DNA of 64,000 nucleotides from CALGLS01 sp965222105 (GCA_965222105.1 CBDCTQ010000022.1:73646-137645); one strand, 5' to 3'; positions 42,601 through 51,386 are shown, counted from the stretch's first letter. Notes: generated from the sequence alone by a model not told the origin. Translations and numbers: made by a program.

Positions 42601-43500
42601 AAAGCCGCCAATGCTATTGTCCCAATATCGCAGGCTCCCGTCGATATGAGGATAGGCATGAAAGCCCAGCACATCGAAATAAGCTCCTCCGGTCAGCGGA
42701 TATTGAGAGGTCACAGAGCCATCTACGGGATTATCGGTATACCGGAGGATTACATCCAAGAAACTATCGTAGCCCACCCCCGACACCACCACATAGTCTT
42801 CCGGCGCAAGTGTCTTGATCACATCATAAGAGATGCGCAAAGTGCGGATGTAGTGATAGACGGGAGCGCGGAGTTTATAATCACAGGGATCGGGCGGATT
42901 CTCCCACCAGTTGCCGGGTTGTCCGGGTTCGAGCCAGCCATGAGCGCCGGAAAAATCAAAGCCCGGTTCATTCCAGATTTCCCAAAACTTAACGTGGTCA
43001 CCCATAGCCTGAATGACATTGTAGAGGTAGAGTGCGTAATAATTATCGTCGTTGACGGGGGTTCCGTTTTCGCCATTATCCCAGATCGGTTCGTAAAGGT
43101 TGTCGAACATATCGGTGACAATTCCAGGGCAGTATTGTACCGGATCGCGGTGCAGGTCGGCGGCAAACCCAACGAATACCGTATTGTCTTTCAGCCCAAT
43201 GCCATCGAAATAATCGTACAGTGGTGTCCAGATGAAATAGCCGTATTGCAATGCCAGGTCTTCGGGAAGAGAGCCACGCAGGGCCCGCACCCCGACGCCC
43301 TCGGTGCCTGCTGCGGGGTTGCCGGCAGAAATATCGGCCAGGGTTTGGCTGCTCCAGTTGGGGCCGTGATAACCTGGATTGACGCCGGCCCGGTACACGC
43401 CATTGTAGGGTATGATCTGATCATTAGCTGTGTAATTGACCTGGGCAAATAGGCAGAAGGATAAAAAAAGACAGGGAAGAAAGGCGATGAGGGTGCGCAT
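39649..43500 (-). CDS. 1,283-residue clan-A glycoside hydrolase with C-type lectin, three calcium-repeat modules and T9SS domain
   Basis: Signal peptide 1-20. The TIM-barrel region (about 50-400) parallels the 21051-22925 protein, with acid/base Glu178 (FWEIWNEPGF) and nucleophile Glu343 (WTVTEVNVPR). After a beta-sandwich come an HYR domain (about 540-625, NVVRYKAVDNCGNETSC), a C-type lectin domain (about 635-765, HGGYLLSISDQAENDFV and WNGEWSFND), and three copies of a module that starts with an Asp-rich, thrombospondin-3-like calcium motif (DNDGVCAADDCDDNDPS) plus GCTCAGT and continues with an ~85-residue beta domain (IRVFD..WQ.VFEC). A T9SS sorting domain ends the chain. It is a surface enzyme with extensive sugar-binding parts. 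Substrate unknown. Confidence 0.88.
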   Translation of the reverse strand: MRTLIAFLPCLFLSFCLFAQVNYTANDQIIPYNGVYRAGVNPGYHGPNWSSQTLADISAGNPAAGTEGVGVRALRGSLPEDLALQYGYFIWTPLYDYFDGIGLKDNTVFVGFAADLHRDPVQYCPGIVTDMFDNLYEPIWDNGENGTPVNDDNYYALYLYNVIQAMGDHVKFWEIWNEPGFDFSGAHGWLEPGQPGNWWENPPDPCDYKLRAPVYHYIRTLRISYDVIKTLAPEDYVVVSGVGYDSFLDVILRYTDNPVDGSVTSQYPLTGGAYFDVLGFHAYPHIDGSLRYWDNSIGGFVYTRHSDAAIAGLLDRQQARRTILQQYGYDGNTYPEKLWTVTEVNVPRKAFNSESVGSDILQVNYISKLVAKSIENDIVQTHIWDLGEKEYFAEADSEFDLMGLYLKLNDEEPFTEQPTDEGISYKTASDFLFGCSFDASKTASMNLPSNVGGGAYQRPNGDHVYMLWAITQTDLSESAFANYSFPGSFGISNLTKQEWDFSQTGTQTTVDEQNVALTGTPIYLTPNINTPLGELTLVCPDYEFELGVTEQEGGAFVTWQEPFATTTCPSGGATVTLESSTPNGGFFPFGMNVVRYKAVDNCGNETSCSMAIKVASTGGGIGDCHLYRFNFNYRGSYNGNKYFISKFDTTWTAAKEICESHGGYLLSISDQAENDFVQDNMEEDVAFIGLTDYLVEGQLQWEDGSPVTYTNYDNCSWCGTNTAQNDYVEFHRWNGEWSFNDGSAEMFFLMELPCSTFNCLDDDNDGVCNADDCAINDPSLPTTPGTPCDDGDPNTDNDVIQADGCTCQGTGNNPCGFTWSVNGTTLTVNDAVAPHVKIRVFDAGWQIVFECFDDCNNPQTVTLPEGDYILDVLLMDANWQSLCVLQEPFTVDGSGCPDNDNDGVCAADDCDDNDPSVPTAPGTPCDDNNPTTNNDVIQSDGCTCAGTPTGDPDCSTVQISAGSNSITISGVIAPISIIQVFDPSWSTVFNCNNSCNATETVSNLPEGTYYVKVRFFTANWQSICEVTEYVEVSDGPCTDADNDGVCAPDDCDDNNPDLPALVGSSCDDGNPNTTNDVIQSDGCTCAGTPIGGGPCGLSYSTSNNSITFSFDNSPHYKIRLFDPSWQVVFECLDDCNNPQTVSNLAPGTYHIDVLLFDGNWATTCSHNEAVVISGGAGANMSGPGGGQPHAVQSKLETSPSVFLYPNPTGGVVYVRPEVGIGQAATFEVRNALGVIVYRKEVEELFINPMKIDLSGQMNGWYILVMKLADGRRYSERVVLMGGY

Positions 43501-43819
43501 GTTCTTTAGCTTTTGAATGTTTGTAGGAAATGTGAATGTACTGTTGTCGGGGAGAGCGTACGCAAATATAGTAAAATTTTTAGGGCTTTAATAGTACCCT
43601 AAGTCAAGACTTGTGCAATTTGAATTGCTTTGTTCACCAAAGCAGGGAGGGGGAAATAGAATAGTTTGTTATGGCCTTAGATGGGAGAATCCGCCCGGTC
43701 CCTATACAGTTCGAAAACAAGAAAGCCACCGGCAATGATGCCAGTGGCTCCTATGTACATTATGTTAAAATACTCAATTCATATAAAGTCTATTACCGAC
43801 GGTTAATATAGTGAACGGC
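43501..43819. other. 319-bp gene-free stretch
   Basis: No gene seen. It holds the minus-strand terminator at 43715-43750 for the beta-oxidation operon. The upstream region of the 1,283-residue hydrolase lies at 43501-43620 and shows no clear TAnnTTTG box on the minus strand. Confidence 0.5.
43715..43750 (-). terminator. terminator after the thiolase gene
   Basis: On the minus strand AGCCACTGGCATCATTGCC pairs with GGTGGCT (stem AGCCAC/GTGGCT plus GGC/GCC with an ATCATT loop), then TTCTTGTTTT. It is about 70 nt downstream of the stop at 43820. Confidence 0.55.
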
Positions 43820-44992
43820 CTAATACAACCGCTCAAAAATACCTGCAATGCCCTGGCCGCCACCTACACAGGCAGTTACCATACCATATCGTTGATCGCT
43901 GCGGCGCATTTCGTTGATCAACTGCGTGGTCAGCTTGGCGCCGGTACAGCCCAGCGGATGCCCCAGAGCAATAGCCCCACCATTGACATTGACGATGTCA
44001 GGATTTAGTCCCGCCTCCTGAATGACCGCCAGGGCCTGGGTAGCAAAGGCTTCATTCAACTCGATGGCCTCAATATCTTTTAGCTCCAGGCCACCCTGTT
44101 TCAGCGCCTTGGGGATGGCTGCACAGGGTCCAATGCCCATATACAACGGGTCGACCCCTGCCACGGAGCAGGAAACCATTCGTGCAATAGGCTTGAGTCC
44201 GAGGTATTTGACTATCCGCTCGCTCACCACCAGGGTAAAAGCGGCGCCGTCGGAAGTCTGCGAAGCATTGCCGGCCGTAACGCTGCCCTTTAGTTTGAAC
44301 ACCGGGCGTAGTCTCGCCAGGCGTTCCGGCGTGGTATCTCTCCGCACGCCCTCGTCGGTGTCGACTACGTATTCAGTTTCTTTTCGTTGGTCGTTGGATA
44401 CGAAAATATCTTTGACCGTTACCGGTACGATTTCTTCTTTGAATTTGCCGTTGTCGATGGCTGCCGCTGCTTTTCTATGGGAGTTGTAGGCAAACTCATC
44501 GGCCATCTCCCGGCTGATGTTGTATTTGCTAGCGACGGCTTCGGCGGTAGCGCCCATGCTGGCCAGGTAATTGGGGGTGCTGTTGGCCACGGCATAGCTG
44601 GGTGCTAGTTTATAACCCGTCATCGGGATCATACTCATGCTTTCGGTTCCACCTGCGATATAGACCTCTCCCATGCCTGCTTTAATTTTAGCGACAGCTA
44701 TAGAGATCGTCTCCAGCCCCGAAGCACAGTAGCGGTTGACTGTCATGCCCGGCACGGGTTTACCCAATGCCCTTACGGAAATTTGGCGGCCGATCTGAAA
44801 TCCCTGCTCTCCTTCCGGGTTGGCACAACCAACGATCACGTCGTCGACCTGGGCCGGGTCCAGATTGGGAACGTCCTTCATCAGGTGTTTGACAATATCT
44901 ACGGCCAGGTCGTCGGACCGGAGATTCTTAAAGCCGCCTTTCTTGGCTTTACCAACGGCGCTTCGATATGCTTTTATAATATATGCATTCAT
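43820..44992 (-). CDS. fadA: acetyl-CoA C-acyltransferase (3-ketoacyl-CoA thiolase)
   Basis: A 390-residue thiolase that cleaves 3-ketoacyl-CoA with CoA in the last step of beta-oxidation. The nucleophile is Cys89 in NRYCASGLETI. The second half has NEAFATQALAV, NVNGGAIALGHPLGCTGAK with the catalytic His, and the ending TACVGGGQGIAGIFERL with the second catalytic Cys. Length and ends are standard. It follows the 816-residue dehydrogenase/hydratase after 109 nt on the same strand, so the two form the usual beta-oxidation pair. Confidence 0.95.
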   Translation of the reverse strand: MNAYIIKAYRSAVGKAKKGGFKNLRSDDLAVDIVKHLMKDVPNLDPAQVDDVIVGCANPEGEQGFQIGRQISVRALGKPVPGMTVNRYCASGLETISIAVAKIKAGMGEVYIAGGTESMSMIPMTGYKLAPSYAVANSTPNYLASMGATAEAVASKYNISREMADEFAYNSHRKAAAAIDNGKFKEEIVPVTVKDIFVSNDQRKETEYVVDTDEGVRRDTTPERLARLRPVFKLKGSVTAGNASQTSDGAAFTLVVSERIVKYLGLKPIARMVSCSVAGVDPLYMGIGPCAAIPKALKQGGLELKDIEAIELNEAFATQALAVIQEAGLNPDIVNVNGGAIALGHPLGCTGAKLTTQLINEMRRSDQRYGMVTACVGGGQGIAGIFERLY

Positions 44993-45101
44993 TGTTCAAT
45001 GATTGATTAAAATTGCCTACCAATAGTAGCCAATTATGTTAGATTTTCTTTTCTGTGGGATGGTCTCAGTCTTTGCCAGGTTCTTTGCTCCCTCACCAGC
45101 G

Positions 45102-47552
45102 TCAATTCCGAAGCGGTTTATTGGTTTGCAACATATGCTGTATCCTTTCCAACGTTTTCTGTTCGCCGCAAAGGCTGAGAAATGCCTCCCGCTCGATGTC
45201 GAGCAAATATTTTTCAGAAACCTCCTGAGGCCCGCTCAGATCACCACCACACAATACGTAAGCGATCTTTCGCGCTATCAGGGCGTCGTGTTCGGAAGCG
45301 TAGCCGCCCAATTGCAATTCATTGACGGCAGTGTACAAGGCGCCCAGGCCGTTTTGCCCCAGGACTTTGATGTCGGTACGGGGAACCGGTTGGGTGTAGC
45401 CGGGGGCCAGTTCGAGTACTTTTTCTTTGGCGGCAGCAATGTTGCGGGCCGTGTTCATCACCACACTGTCGCGTTCGGGCAGCAGGTATTTGTGGTCGAA
45501 TGCTTCGTAGGCCGAGGTGCTGACGGAGGCCATGGCAATCGTTTTGAGGTATTCGATCAGTTTGGGGATCATCACATCGCCTTTGTAAAAGGAATCGGAA
45601 AGCCTTACGGCAAATTCTTTGGTGCCGCCTCCTCCCGGCAACAATCCCACGCCCACTTCTACCAGCCCGATGTACGACTCGGCGGCACAGACGGCTGCAT
45701 CGCAATGCATCATGGTTTCACATCCACCTCCGAATACGTATCCCTGTGTGGCCGCCACTACGGGCACGGCTGAATAGCGGCAGCGCATGGTCGTTTTCTG
45801 GAAAAGGTCGATGGCCATGTTGAGCTCGTCGAACTCTTGTTGGAAAGCGAACATACCGATGAGCATCAGGTTGGCACCGACGGAAAAATGTTGGGCATTG
45901 TTGCCGATCACCAACCCCTTCCATCCGTCTTCTTCGGCGATGCGGATGGCTTCGTTGATGCCGCGTAGTACCCCTTCGCCGATGGCGTTCATCTTGGAGG
46001 TGAATTCGAGGCAAAGCACGCCGTCACCAATGTCATGGAGGGTAACTTCGTCGTTTTTGAATACAGGAGACTGCTGGCGGTAATTGTCCAGCACAATGAA
46101 TTCCGAAGTCCCTGGAACGGGGTGGTAGTCGCCTGCACTGATATTGTAATAGTATTGTTGTCCGTTTTCGGATTTGTAAAACTGAGTATGACCGTTGGTC
46201 ACCATCTCTTTGACCCAGTCGGCTATTTTTTCGCCTTGCGCTTCCGCCAAGTCGATGCCCTTTTCCAATCCTACAACGTCCCAGTATTGAAATGGGCCCA
46301 GTTGCCAGGCAAATCCTGCCCGGATGGCGTCGTCGATGCTGTACAGATGATCGGTGATCTCCGGAATCCGGTTGGAAACGTAGGCGAAGAGGCTGAGCAG
46401 TGATTTGCGCACCAGTTCGCCTCCCTTATCTTCTGCCTTGAAAAAAGAATTGATCCGCTTCGGCAACTCTTCTATTTGTTTGGCAGTGGCGAGGCTGGGC
46501 AGATCTACCTGGGCCTTGGGTCGGTATTTCATGGTATCCAGGTCGAGGCCCAAAATAATGGGTCGGCCCTTATCGTCTTTTTCCTTTGTTTTTTCGTAAA
46601 ATCCTTTTCTGGTCTTATTGCCGAGCCATTTTTGTTCGATCATAGAGTTGAGAAAGTCCGGAATTTCCAGGACGTTGGCCTGCTCGTCGTCGGGGCAATT
46701 ATCTTTGATACCTTTGATTACTTTCACGGCAGTGTCTAGTCCTACGAGGTCTCCCAACCGGAACGTTCCCGTTTTGGGTCTGCCTATGGCCGGGCCGGTG
46801 AGTTTGTCGACTGCTTCGATGGGGAGCCCCAATTCTTTGGTCAGTTGGAATATTTTAGCCATAGCGTACACACCCACCCGGTTGGCGATGAAAGCGGGAG
46901 TGTCTTTACAAAGCACGGTCTGTTTGCCGAGGTATTGGTCGCCATAGTCCATAAAAAACTGTACCACTTCGGGAGCGGTGTGAGGGGTAGGGATCACTTC
47001 AAGCAATCGCATGTACCGGGGCGGGTTGAAAAAGTGGGTGCCGCAAAAGTATTGTTTGAAATCGTCGGACCGTCCTTCGGTCATCAGATGGATGGGGATG
47101 CCGGAGGTGTTGGAAGTGACCAACGATCCCTTTTTGCGGTATTGGTCTACTTTTTCAAAAATTTGCTTCTTGATGTCGAGCCGTTCGATGACTACTTCGA
47201 TGACCCAGTCGCAATCGGCGATTTTGGAAAAGTCGTCATCGAAATTGCCGGTTTGAATACGGCTGGCAAACCCTTTCTTGTAAAGGGGAGCGGGTTTCGA
47301 TTTGATGGCAGTGGTCAGCGCCGCGTTGACAATACTGTTGCGCACCTTGGGATTGTCTTTGTCTTCTTTCGAAATATCGAATGGCACTATGTCGAGCATG
47401 AGCACGTCGAGGCCGATATTGGCGAAGTGGCAGGCAATGGTGGAGCCCATCACTCCTGAACCCAGTACGGCTACTTTTCGTATCCTCGGCATAAAAGGGT
47501 CTGTTTTTTTGGCATTGGCGGGGCTTTTTTCTACGGTGAGTTGATGATCCAT
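45102..47552 (-). CDS. 3-hydroxyacyl-CoA dehydrogenase / enoyl-CoA hydratase fusion (FadN-like)
   Basis: An 816-residue bifunctional beta-oxidation enzyme. The N-terminal half is the NAD-dependent dehydrogenase: Rossmann motif VAVLGSGVMGSTIACHFANI (about residues 27-46), GTHFFNPPRYMRLLEVIP with the catalytic His/Pro loop, and ANRVGVYAMAKIF. The C-terminal part (about 510-720) is a crotonase domain with SVGANLMLIG for the oxyanion hole and GGGCETMMHCDAAV. The order dehydrogenase then hydratase is that of FadN, not of E. coli FadB. The first 20 residues are variable, and a start at the next Met (FMPRIRKVAVLG) is possible. A minus-strand TATTTTTG box at 47687-47694 may drive it. Confidence 0.93.
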   Translation of the reverse strand: MDHQLTVEKSPANAKKTDPFMPRIRKVAVLGSGVMGSTIACHFANIGLDVLMLDIVPFDISKEDKDNPKVRNSIVNAALTTAIKSKPAPLYKKGFASRIQTGNFDDDFSKIADCDWVIEVVIERLDIKKQIFEKVDQYRKKGSLVTSNTSGIPIHLMTEGRSDDFKQYFCGTHFFNPPRYMRLLEVIPTPHTAPEVVQFFMDYGDQYLGKQTVLCKDTPAFIANRVGVYAMAKIFQLTKELGLPIEAVDKLTGPAIGRPKTGTFRLGDLVGLDTAVKVIKGIKDNCPDDEQANVLEIPDFLNSMIEQKWLGNKTRKGFYEKTKEKDDKGRPIILGLDLDTMKYRPKAQVDLPSLATAKQIEELPKRINSFFKAEDKGGELVRKSLLSLFAYVSNRIPEITDHLYSIDDAIRAGFAWQLGPFQYWDVVGLEKGIDLAEAQGEKIADWVKEMVTNGHTQFYKSENGQQYYYNISAGDYHPVPGTSEFIVLDNYRQQSPVFKNDEVTLHDIGDGVLCLEFTSKMNAIGEGVLRGINEAIRIAEEDGWKGLVIGNNAQHFSVGANLMLIGMFAFQQEFDELNMAIDLFQKTTMRCRYSAVPVVAATQGYVFGGGCETMMHCDAAVCAAESYIGLVEVGVGLLPGGGGTKEFAVRLSDSFYKGDVMIPKLIEYLKTIAMASVSTSAYEAFDHKYLLPERDSVVMNTARNIAAAKEKVLELAPGYTQPVPRTDIKVLGQNGLGALYTAVNELQLGGYASEHDALIARKIAYVLCGGDLSGPQEVSEKYLLDIEREAFLSLCGEQKTLERIQHMLQTNKPLRN

Positions 47553-47936
47553 TGGTATGTACGTTGATTATAAGGTGTGTAATACGGAGCGGGTTTACCC
47601 AAAAGTGGTTAGAGACCAGCGTCGAGATTCAAACGGACTTTTGGGGGTAAATGTTTAAATTGGAACTTGAAGGAAGCGAATTTTCGCAAAAATAGGGAAT
47701 TGTGTTGAGAAATACGATGGTTGATCGGGAATATTAAGGTGGTTAGGAAGAAATTGGGATCAATGTATTCCTTTCCCCTAAATTCCTGTAATCCAGAAAA
47801 TTATTCATAAATACTATAAAATTAGACTACCAATTAATAATTTGGGCCCGCTAATCCGCGTTTCTTGCTTTTGAAGCAAAACAGAGGGTTCGATTGCCAT
47901 TATCAAAACAAAAGGGAAAACAATAAAATCAATTAA
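47553..47936. other. 384-bp divergent intergenic region
   Basis: Lies between the FadN-like gene (minus) and exbB (plus). On the minus strand TATTTTTG (47687-47694) is an exact -7 match without a good -33. On the plus strand only an imperfect TAATTTG near 47840 is seen. No gene is visible. Confidence 0.45.
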
Positions 47937-48617
47937 ATGTACAACAAAACCTTATTGCTTTTTCAGGATGAGTCGGAGGCCACTACCGGCTCCCAAAGCC
48001 TTTTCAACATCATCACCGAAGGAGGACCACTGGGGATCGCCATTATGTTGATCTTGCTGATCCTCTCGGTCATCGCCATCTTCATTTTTGTAGAACGATT
48101 GTTGACCATTAAGAAAGCGGCAAAGATCGATCAGAATTTTATGAATAACATCCGCGCCAACGTCGCTGCCGGCAACATCGCCGCCGCTCAGGCGCTTTGC
48201 CAGACCACCGACTCGCCCGTAGCCCGGATGGTCGAAAAAGGGTTGTTGCGGATCGGAAAACCCCTCCGCGACATCGACGCCGCCATCGAAAACGTCGGCA
48301 ACCTCGAAATATTTAAACTCGAAAAAAACCTCTCCCGCCTGGCCAGCATTGCCGGGGCAGCACCCATGATCGGATTCTTCGGAACGGTCACCGGTATGAT
48401 CCTCGCGTTTTACCGCATGGCTACCGAGGGCGACGTGACCCCCGATGTACTCGCAGGCGGTATCTATCAGGCCCTGTTGACTACAGCCTTCGGGCTGGCC
48501 ATCGGTATCTTTGCCTTTGTCGGGTACAACCTACTTGTGGCTAACGTCGAAAAGGTCGTGTATCAAATGGAGCGAACCACCGTCGAGTTTATGGACTTAC
48601 TCCAGGAACCCACGTAA
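47937..48617 (+). CDS. exbB: MotA/TolQ/ExbB proton channel protein
   Basis: A 226-residue inner-membrane protein, the pentameric proton channel of the TonB energy-transduction complex. Three helices are visible: about residues 30-52 (LGIAIMLILLILSVIAIFIF), 140-165 with the conserved IAGAAPMIGFFGTVTGMI, and 180-205 (ALLTTAFGLAIGIFAFVGY), which holds the conserved Thr-Thr. The N-terminal 25 residues are periplasmic and Ser/Glu-rich. It heads an operon with two exbD genes and tonB. Confidence 0.93.
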   Translation: MYNKTLLLFQDESEATTGSQSLFNIITEGGPLGIAIMLILLILSVIAIFIFVERLLTIKKAAKIDQNFMNNIRANVAAGNIAAAQALCQTTDSPVARMVEKGLLRIGKPLRDIDAAIENVGNLEIFKLEKNLSRLASIAGAAPMIGFFGTVTGMILAFYRMATEGDVTPDVLAGGIYQALLTTAFGLAIGIFAFVGYNLLVANVEKVVYQMERTTVEFMDLLQEPT

Positions 48618-48655
48618 TAAATTAATAATTATTGATTATTAATCATTAATTCTCT

Positions 48656-49054
48656 ATGGGCCTAAAAAAAAGAAGCAAGGTAAGTGCCGAATTCAGCATG
48701 TCGTCGTTGACAGACATTATCTTTCTGTTGTTGATCTTCTTTATGTTGACGGCCAACTTTGTGAAGATCGAAAACTTTGAAATTCCCAAATCGGACTCCA
48801 AAACGGTGGCACCCACTTCTATTGCTGTCTCTTTGGCCAAAGACGGAACCATTTCGTTAAACGGAAAGGACATTTCCATGTCTAAGCTATCAAGAGCTGT
48901 CCGAACGGAATTGGCCAAACAGGAAGACCGTGCCAACGCCACCGTTACCATAGTAGCAGAAGTAGGGGTGCCTTTTGAAAGGGTAGTGGACGTGATGAAC
49001 ATCGCCAAACAACTCCGGATGAAAGCCATTCTGGCCACCTCTCCCAAAGGATGA
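48656..49054 (+). CDS. exbD: ExbD/TolR family protein (first copy)
   Basis: A 132-residue single-pass protein: basic start (GLKKRSKVSAEFSMSSLTDI), one helix at about 18-36 with the conserved Asp19 in SLTDIIFLLLIFFML, then a periplasmic domain. The Asp is the proton-carrying residue of the ExbB-ExbD motor. It is 38 nt downstream of exbB and 21 nt upstream of the second copy, which is similar over the first 40 residues but different in the periplasmic part. Confidence 0.92.
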   Translation: MGLKKRSKVSAEFSMSSLTDIIFLLLIFFMLTANFVKIENFEIPKSDSKTVAPTSIAVSLAKDGTISLNGKDISMSKLSRAVRTELAKQEDRANATVTIVAEVGVPFERVVDVMNIAKQLRMKAILATSPKG

Positions 49055-49075
49055 TAAAACCTAAAAAACGACCCA

Positions 49076-49468
49076 ATGGGTGTAAAGAGAAGAAATAAAG
49101 TAAGTGCCGAGTTCAACATGTCGTCGATGACAGACATCATCTTCCTTCTGTTGATCTTCTTCATGTTGACCTCCAACCTGGTGGCGCCCAACGCCCTGAA
49201 CCTCAAACTGCCCGGGCGCGGCAACCCCACCACCGCCACCGCCGATCCCACCGACGTCACCATCAAAAGAAACGGCAACTACTACCTCAACGGCAAAAGG
49301 ATCACCCTGCGCAACGTCGAAACGGCCCTGCGCCGCCTAAAACGGTCCGACCGCAACCTCGCCATCACCATCTCCCCCGATGATGGCACCCCGGTGGAAA
49401 ACGTCGTTGCCATCATGGACATCGCGATGCGACACCAGATCAACGCCATTCTGGCTACTGAAGAATAG
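49076..49468 (+). CDS. exbD: ExbD/TolR family protein (second copy)
   Basis: A 130-residue paralogue of the preceding protein: VKRRNKVSAEFNMSSMTDII, with the conserved Asp in the helix (MTDIIFLLLIFFML). The periplasmic part differs: LKLPGRGNPTTA, then DVTIKRNGNYYLNGKRI and ISPDDGTPVENVVAIMD. Bacteroidota often encode two ExbDs per ExbB, giving a heterodimer inside the ExbB pentamer. The gene is followed after 194 nt by tonB. Confidence 0.92.
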   Translation: MGVKRRNKVSAEFNMSSMTDIIFLLLIFFMLTSNLVAPNALNLKLPGRGNPTTATADPTDVTIKRNGNYYLNGKRITLRNVETALRRLKRSDRNLAITISPDDGTPVENVVAIMDIAMRHQINAILATEE

Positions 49469-49662
49469 GAAAATTGGCTACTGAAAGGCGGCAAACCTGT
49501 TAACAAATTCAAAATTTATCTCCAAATAGCATGAGGTCTCCTAAAATTGCGTTATATTAGTCCATTCTCTACACCAAAACAGATAAGATCGCCATCTCCA
49601 TTACAACAACACAATTAAAATCTACCAGAAACCATATTTGAAAACCTCAAAACCTTTATCTC

Positions 49663-50589
49663 ATGGATACGGCATTGCATCAAGAAGAACAGAACAAACG
49701 TAGAGGGATGATCACCAGCGCTCTGGTACACCTCATCCTCCTCATCCTCATTTTATTGCCTTTACTCACCTTTCCCGACCCACCTCCCGGACAGGCAGGC
49801 GTACTCGTTTCCTTTGGTGAACCCAATGTAGGGCAGGGCGAAGAAGAACCTGCTCCCGCCAAACAGCCAGAAGTAGTGGAACCCGTGGAAGAACCTCCGG
49901 TGGAAGAAGAATTGGCCGAACGGGAGGTAGAAGAAGAAAAACCTAAGGAGAAACCCAGAGAAAAACCCAAACGGGACAACACCAAAAAGGTCAACACCGA
50001 CGACAATTCCAAAGAGCTGGCCCTCAAACGGAAAAAAGAAAAAGAACGCAAAGCCAAAGAGGCCGCCGACCGCAAACGCAAAGCCGAAGCAGATGCAGCC
50101 CGCAAGGTCAAAGAAGCAGAAGCCCGGCGCAAGGCGGAGGCCGAAGCTCGTAAAAAGGCCGAATACGATAAGCAAAAAAGCAAGATCGGTGACCTCTTCA
50201 ACAATAGCTCCGGACAAGGAAGCGGCTCCGGGAGTCAGGGCAATTCCGGTACCCCCGGCAACGCAGGCAACCCCGATGGCGACCCCGACGCCTCCCGCCT
50301 CGAAGGCCTCGGTAAAGGCAAGGGTGATGTCAGCGGTTTTGGCGACCGGGGCTTCAAAAGACCCAGCCCCATCTCCGGCAACTTCCAGGAAACCGGCACC
50401 GTCAACCTCAAAGTATGTGTCGACGGCAACGGTAAAGTCATCTCCGCAAAACCCAAACTGAGCGGCTCCACTACCCAGAGCTCCAAGCTCCAAAATCTGG
50501 CCATCGCCAACGCCAAGAAATACCGTTTCGACCGCTCCAGCATCGACCAACAATGTGGGACAATTACGTATCGCTTTCAGTTGCAGTAA
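49663..50589 (+). CDS. energy transducer TonB / TolA-like protein
   Basis: A 308-residue protein anchored by one N-terminal helix (about residues 17-37, SALVHLILLILILLPLL). A periplasmic spacer follows: a Pro/Glu-rich part, then a long Lys/Ala/Glu coiled-coil rich in KAEA and RKAEA units (about 120-170), then a Gly/Ser/Asn/Asp-rich linker. The C-terminal domain (about 235-308, TVNLKVCVDGNGKVISAKPK and FQLQ end) is TonB-like. The coiled coil is more like TolA. It completes the exbB-exbD-exbD operon and powers outer-membrane transport. Confidence 0.9.
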   Translation: MDTALHQEEQNKRRGMITSALVHLILLILILLPLLTFPDPPPGQAGVLVSFGEPNVGQGEEEPAPAKQPEVVEPVEEPPVEEELAEREVEEEKPKEKPREKPKRDNTKKVNTDDNSKELALKRKKEKERKAKEAADRKRKAEADAARKVKEAEARRKAEAEARKKAEYDKQKSKIGDLFNNSSGQGSGSGSQGNSGTPGNAGNPDGDPDASRLEGLGKGKGDVSGFGDRGFKRPSPISGNFQETGTVNLKVCVDGNGKVISAKPKLSGSTTQSSKLQNLAIANAKKYRFDRSSIDQQCGTITYRFQLQ

Positions 50590-50618
50590 GGGTAGATGCT
50601 TGAACCAATTTATAGCTG

Positions 50619-51036
50619 ATGCCAGCAAAAGACAAATACCATAATCACATAAAGGAGGCACTGATCAAAGAAAATTGGAGAATCACGCATGATCCATATG
50701 TGATTGAAACAGAAGGAGTTAATTATCCAGTTGATTTAGGAGCGGAAAAAATTATCGCGGCACAAAAAGGAAATCAAATAATAGCCATAGAGATTAAAAG
50801 TTTCTTAAAAGAAAGTGCCGTATCGGAATATCATACTGCGTTAGGACAATTTTTAAATTACCGTATAGGTCTTGCTGAAGTGGAAGGCGATAGGAAACTA
50901 TTTTTAGCCATACCAAAAGAAGCCTATTAATCGCCTGAAACGATTACCAATAATTATAAAATCTATGGAAGAATATGATGTGAAAATAGTAATCTTTGAT
51001 ATTGATAAAAAAGAAATATTAGCATGGAAAGAGTAG
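50619..51036 (+). pseudogene. xisH: xisH (fdxN-element excision controlling factor XisH) with a frameshift
   Basis: The first 103 codons (50619-50930) give the XisH start DKYHNHIKEALIKENWRI, then VDLGAEKIIAAQKGNQIIAI with the endonuclease-like EIKSF motif, and ALGQFLNYRI. The frame then stops at TAA (50928-50930). Skipping one T there restores the C-terminus NRLKRLPIIIKSMEEYDVKI ... ILAWKE, ending at 51036, giving the usual 138 residues. The ORF is thus broken by a single extra base, or the sequence has an error. XisH/XisI were first described for heterocyst element excision, but most copies are of unknown function. AT-rich, unlike tonB and folC around it. Confidence 0.85.
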
Positions 51037-51365
51037 CTAAATATGAAGAAATTATTATAAAAGAATTGGAAAGATATGCGTCGAACTGGAATAAGAATGA
51101 AGATAATATAAGAACCCAAACCATAATTGATCCCAAAGGAAACCACTATCAATTAATTAGGTTGGGTTGGAGAAATGAAGACGATTATGTTCATTATTGT
51201 GTTTTTCATATTGACATCATTGATGGGAAAGTATGGATACAGGAAAATCAAACAGACATTCTCATAGCAGAACAATTAGTTGAATTGGGAATCGATAAAC
51301 AGGATATTGTATTGGGGGTATTACCTCCTCAATTAAGAAAAGATTCTGAATATGCCGCTGCATAA
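51024..51365 (+). CDS. xisI: XisI (fdxN-element excision controlling factor)
   Basis: A 113-residue protein with the XisI pattern: VAKYEEIIIKELERYA at the start, DPKGNHYQLIRLGWRN, then YCVFHIDIIDGKVWIQENQT and IVLGVLPPQLRK at the end. Its start overlaps the restored end of xisH by 13 nt, the usual arrangement. The function outside cyanobacteria is unknown; the pair is often mobile. A strong terminator follows. Confidence 0.9.
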   Translation: MERVAKYEEIIIKELERYASNWNKNEDNIRTQTIIDPKGNHYQLIRLGWRNEDDYVHYCVFHIDIIDGKVWIQENQTDILIAEQLVELGIDKQDIVLGVLPPQLRKDSEYAAA

Positions 51366-51386
51366 ATTTAACCAGCAAAAAAAAGC

